This document shows, piece by piece, positions 4,774-5,224 of a stretch of 5,224 nucleotides of DNA. Under the pieces are notes generated by a model. The model ran no database searches, was not told where the DNA came from, and worked only from the letters and a program-made list of their open reading frames with translations. Made by a program: the position numbers and the translations under genes. Each line of letters opens with the position of its first letter. Position 1 is the stretch's first letter. Where the stretch lies: the NCBI GenBank assembly GCA_016840245.1, contig JAEOST010000229.1:1-5224 (forward strand). Reading direction: 5' to 3'. This DNA comes from Candidatus Thorarchaeota archaeon. GTDB taxonomy: Archaea; Asgardarchaeota; Thorarchaeia; Thorarchaeales; Thorarchaeaceae.

Positions 4774-5224
4774 TCAGGCGAGTATTATCTTTCCAATTTC
4801 CTTTCCATACTCTTGCGCCCTCTGAATCTCGCCTTCTGATAGCGGTCCCTTTCGACCATCAACCTTCGCTGAGAATCCTTCACTAATTATTTTGACTCCA
4901 ATGAGACTACTTTGTATCTTCGCCTCAAGTTGCTTGAGTGCAATCCGGGCATTACCACCTGTATAAGTATCAAAGGCTGCACCAACTTTCTCCTTCAGGT
5001 GTACAATAGAAGCACGTGTAATGAACGTCATGATACCACGACTAGGTGCTTGATTGTGATTGGGACAACCAAATAGGATTACATCATATTTTGCCAAGGC
5101 ATCTGTGTGAATCTCACCAGTAGACGCCAGACGGCAATCGATATCACCGGCTTCCAGCATCCCTTGCATGATGGCTTCTCCAATTTGCTTGGTGTTTCCA
5201 TACTTACTCTCGTAGACAATCACT
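4774..5224 (-). CDS. Flavodoxin family protein (5' end beyond the window)
   Basis: About 149 residues are visible, ending at TGA 4776-4774. The FMN phosphate loop SKYGNT is near the visible N-terminus (residues 6-11, counting the codon at 5223-5221 as 1). A second FMN-contacting loop is GCPNHNQAPSRG (52-63) after strand VILFG, and a third is DTYTGGNA (85-92). The C-terminal part (KIISEGFSAK, then a charged helix) completes a short-chain flavodoxin fold. The codon at 5223-5221 is GTG, but flavodoxins usually have three or four residues before IVY.SKYGNT, so the true start probably lies just outside the window. The protein would shuttle one or two electrons through FMN in the cytoplasm. As first visible gene of the AOR cluster it is a candidate partner for the AOR-ferredoxin pair, or a substitute for free ferredoxin under low iron. 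The operon promoter is not in the window. Confidence 0.9.
   Translation of the reverse strand, partial: VIVYESKYGNTKQIGEAIMQGMLEAGDIDCRLASTGEIHTDALAKYDVILFGCPNHNQAPSRGIMTFITRASIVHLKEKVGAAFDTYTGGNARIALKQLEAKIQSSLIGVKIISEGFSAKVDGRKGPLSEGEIQRAQEYGKEIGKIILA

Noticed and set aside
4870..4876. A further TGAGAAT heptamer
   Set aside because: It falls inside the flavodoxin coding sequence, where it encodes part of the conserved GFSA segment on the other strand, so it is most likely chance and not part of the regulatory cluster.

Overview
The window looks archaeal. Supporting signs are a Holliday-junction-resolvase-related endonuclease of a mainly archaeal family, TATA-like boxes at archaeal spacing, T-tract terminators without strong hairpins, Shine-Dalgarno sites of the GGTG/GTGAG type, and a tungsten-type aldehyde ferredoxin oxidoreductase (AOR) operon. 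The composition and gene set would suit an anaerobic Asgard-like archaeon, for example of the Thorarchaeia type. That placement is inference and no marker gene here proves it.

Left part, + strand: the last 63 codons of an unidentified protein (3-194, tentatively the end of a caspase-like, clan CD, secreted protein) followed by a T-rich terminator. Next is a membrane-anchored PD-(D/E)XK endonuclease (292-747) and then a protein of the L-2-amino-thiazoline-4-carboxylic acid (ATC) hydrolase family (879-1391). The heptamer TGAGAAT occurs once in the endonuclease promoter and four times in the leader of the ATC-family gene. This is the most regulatory-looking signal in the window.

Middle, - strand: a small glutaredoxin/thioredoxin-fold protein with a CIFC active site (1478-1807), convergent with the ATC-family gene. 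Its GTG start is set by a strong GAGGTGG site. A 349-base gene-free stretch (1808-2156) lies between it and the end of the AOR operon.

Right part, - strand, read from 5224 down to 2157: flavodoxin (5' end beyond the window), a TIGR04076-family protein, a four-cluster ferredoxin and AOR, tightly packed in one apparent operon. The likely joint role is oxidation of an aldehyde to a carboxylate, or the reverse. AOR would hold the tungstopterin site, the polyferredoxin would be its electron-transfer subunit, as in AorAB and YdhV/YdhY-type pairs, and the flavodoxin a candidate soluble carrier. The TIGR04076 protein has no known function. I see no proof of a wholly new system. The AOR/ferredoxin/TIGR04076/flavodoxin combination, the contracted cluster-II spacing in the ferredoxin and the TGAGAAT repeats are the points most worth following.
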